In this document: positions 62,526 through 64,000 of the stretch, piece by piece | How positions within the stretch are numbered: the first letter of the stretch is position 1 | Layout of the letters: each line of letters begins with the position of its first letter | Assembly: GCF_015832195.1 (NCBI RefSeq) | Contig: NC_052019.1 | Location: forward strand, 48,549,016-48,613,015 | Direction of reading: 5' to 3' | From: Motacilla alba alba | Lineage: Eukaryota; Chordata; Aves; Passeriformes; Motacillidae | DNA length: 64,000 bases | The notes under the pieces: model-generated | The model's database searches: none | Seen by the model: only the letters and a program-made list of their open reading frames with translations | Told to the model about the DNA's origin: nothing | Program-made: the position numbers and the translations under genes

Positions 62526-64000
62526 GTATTTAGTATTCAAAACCAAACAAATAAGACCAAAAATTATAGTAATTTTATTCAACTTCAGGATTTTTTAGCA
62601 CTTGAGCTTAATTTTCTCATAGACTCAAAGTCAGTGTCAAAATTTAGGTGAAGTATTTTCCCACTGAAGCCAGTGGTGAAACTCCCACTTAAATCAGAGG
62701 TTTAGGTCATCAGCACAAGGCTTGGTCACAGCCTAAGGAAACCCACTGGCATTCATAACTTGTTATTGAGTACCAATGTGAAGAGGATTTTACAGGAGAA
62801 CAAGCAAAGCAGTGGAGTCAAAACATGAAACATTACTTCAGTACTCACTGTTACACCAAATCACAATAAAATTGATGCCACTGCACTAGAAATGAAACAG
62901 GAAACATACCATAAAAGTTATGATAAAAATATAATTATTTCTTCCTCTTTTCTGCAGTCTGCACAATGGAAATTAGCCCCACAGTACCTGAAGTGGTCTG
63001 AAGATCTGCATGAGTTAAGTCCTATTTTAACTCCCAGCCTGCTTTTCCCACATTTACTTGTTAGACAAAAACACCCTATGCTAGTATCTCATTTGTCCAC
63101 ATCTATACCATACTACTCATTCCAAAAGTAGTTTTCTTAACATTATTCTTCTTGGCCATTAAAATTGTATGCAGATACATGGAATACCTTTTAGGTAAAC
63201 AATCAGAAATTAATGGCTTATTTCTGTCTCAGATTTACAAATCTAAAAAATGTAAAAAAAGTTACAAATTTGTTCTGAGAATCTTTCCTGGGCTGTCAAA
63301 GACTCTGGGTACAATTTTCTAGTTGGGTTATGTTACTTCATGTACCTCTCACTTTTTAATAAAATAGCAGATAATGAATAGGGGGACATATAAAATGAGA
63401 TTTATTTTGCACTTCTTCCATCTCAGGTTGTAGGGACAGTGCAAAGAGATTAGCACCTAGGAGAGAAGAGACAGCTAAGAACTTACCTTGCCCATGAGCT
63501 TTCCTAAGTATGAGAAAATCTGTAGTGGAAGGCTGGTGACTACTAGCACCTCTACTATGCCATTGTTAACATTCTCTAGGACAGTGTTAAATTGTGAGAT
63601 AACAACCTGATTTAGCATCCATCTTCAGCTGTTCTAACTGCCTGCAGGTCACTCCTCAACCCTGGCATCCATTTAGTCCTATGATCTTGATGCCCTGCTG
63701 TCCTAAGGGATTAACAGGATTTAGTTGCAGTGGAAGGCATGTGGTATGGCCATTATAATTAAAGCTCATTATTGAATTTTCAGACTCAATGTCACTTTTA
63801 GAGTAACAGCTCTTATCAATACTGAGGAGACAAGAAGCTACAAATGCTTGGGAGAAGAAATTAAGAGTAAAGAACAGTTTAGTGGGAAAAAAAGGAAATG
63901 AAAACCATGAAGAATATACACAAACGTGTTTTCATTACTAACTCTAAAAGGGTCAAGAACATAAGGGTCTAGGGACAAGCACTGAAAACAAAAGGGATGG

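Larger units (their letters stand above)
59172..64000 (-). other. BANK1 intron upstream of the 66-nt exon, continuing past the window
   Basis: The acceptor AG is at 59173-59172. The intron is phase 1, because the exon opens with two bases of a split codon. Two abutting CR1 fragments occupy 59611-60825, and a (CA)12 microsatellite lies at 62502-62525. No minus-strand frame resembles the TIR-like exon, so the 5' part of the gene should lie beyond base 64000. Confidence 0.8.

Noticed and set aside
1..64000. CRISPR arrays, tRNA or rRNA genes, bacterial operons, intact endogenous retroviruses
   Set aside because: None seen. There are no regularly spaced repeats, no cloverleaf-like segment that I could recognise, and no paired long terminal repeats. 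The window reads as ordinary vertebrate gene and intron sequence.

Overview
The window is vertebrate nuclear DNA, almost certainly avian. The evidence is AT-rich, intron-dominated sequence, several CR1 (chicken repeat 1 type) LINE fragments with the typical bird 3' ends, and short exons bounded by GT/AG splice sites. I see no bacterial gene organisation, CRISPR array, tRNA or rRNA.

The one gene I can support is on the minus strand: an internal part of BANK1 (B-cell scaffold protein with ankyrin repeats). Six coding exons are read from high to low coordinate: 59171-59106, 48056-47908, 46781-46643, 44086-43944, 37147-37027 and 28659-28463. They join in one open frame of 815 nt, every donor is GT and every acceptor AG, and the split codons agree at all five junctions. 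The first exon is a short linker after the TIR-like region. The next four cover the DBB (Dof/BCAP/BANK) region, and the last carries the ankyrin-repeat core. The 5' exons (start codon, TIR-like region) should lie beyond base 64000. The C-terminal exons (proline-rich and tyrosine motifs) should lie before base 1. I found no further exon in 1-28462.

The rest is intron. Repeats I can support are four relatively young CR1 fragments (45342-45851 minus, 50068-50388 plus, 59611-60437 minus, 60444-60825 minus), one much older CR1-like fragment (about 29560-30160, minus), a CA microsatellite, a GGAGGGA-type tract, poly-T and A-rich tracts, and some short inverted and direct repeats.

I did not find a convincing previously undescribed system. 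The observations most worth checking are these. Oppositely oriented CR1 copies flank the in-frame 66-nt exon, and a second inverted pair flanks the next two exons (288 nt together), which could favour exon skipping or back-splicing. Two CR1 elements abut head to tail. An AT-rich interleaved inverted repeat lies at 31559-31630. The intron below the ankyrin exon is longer than 28 kb.
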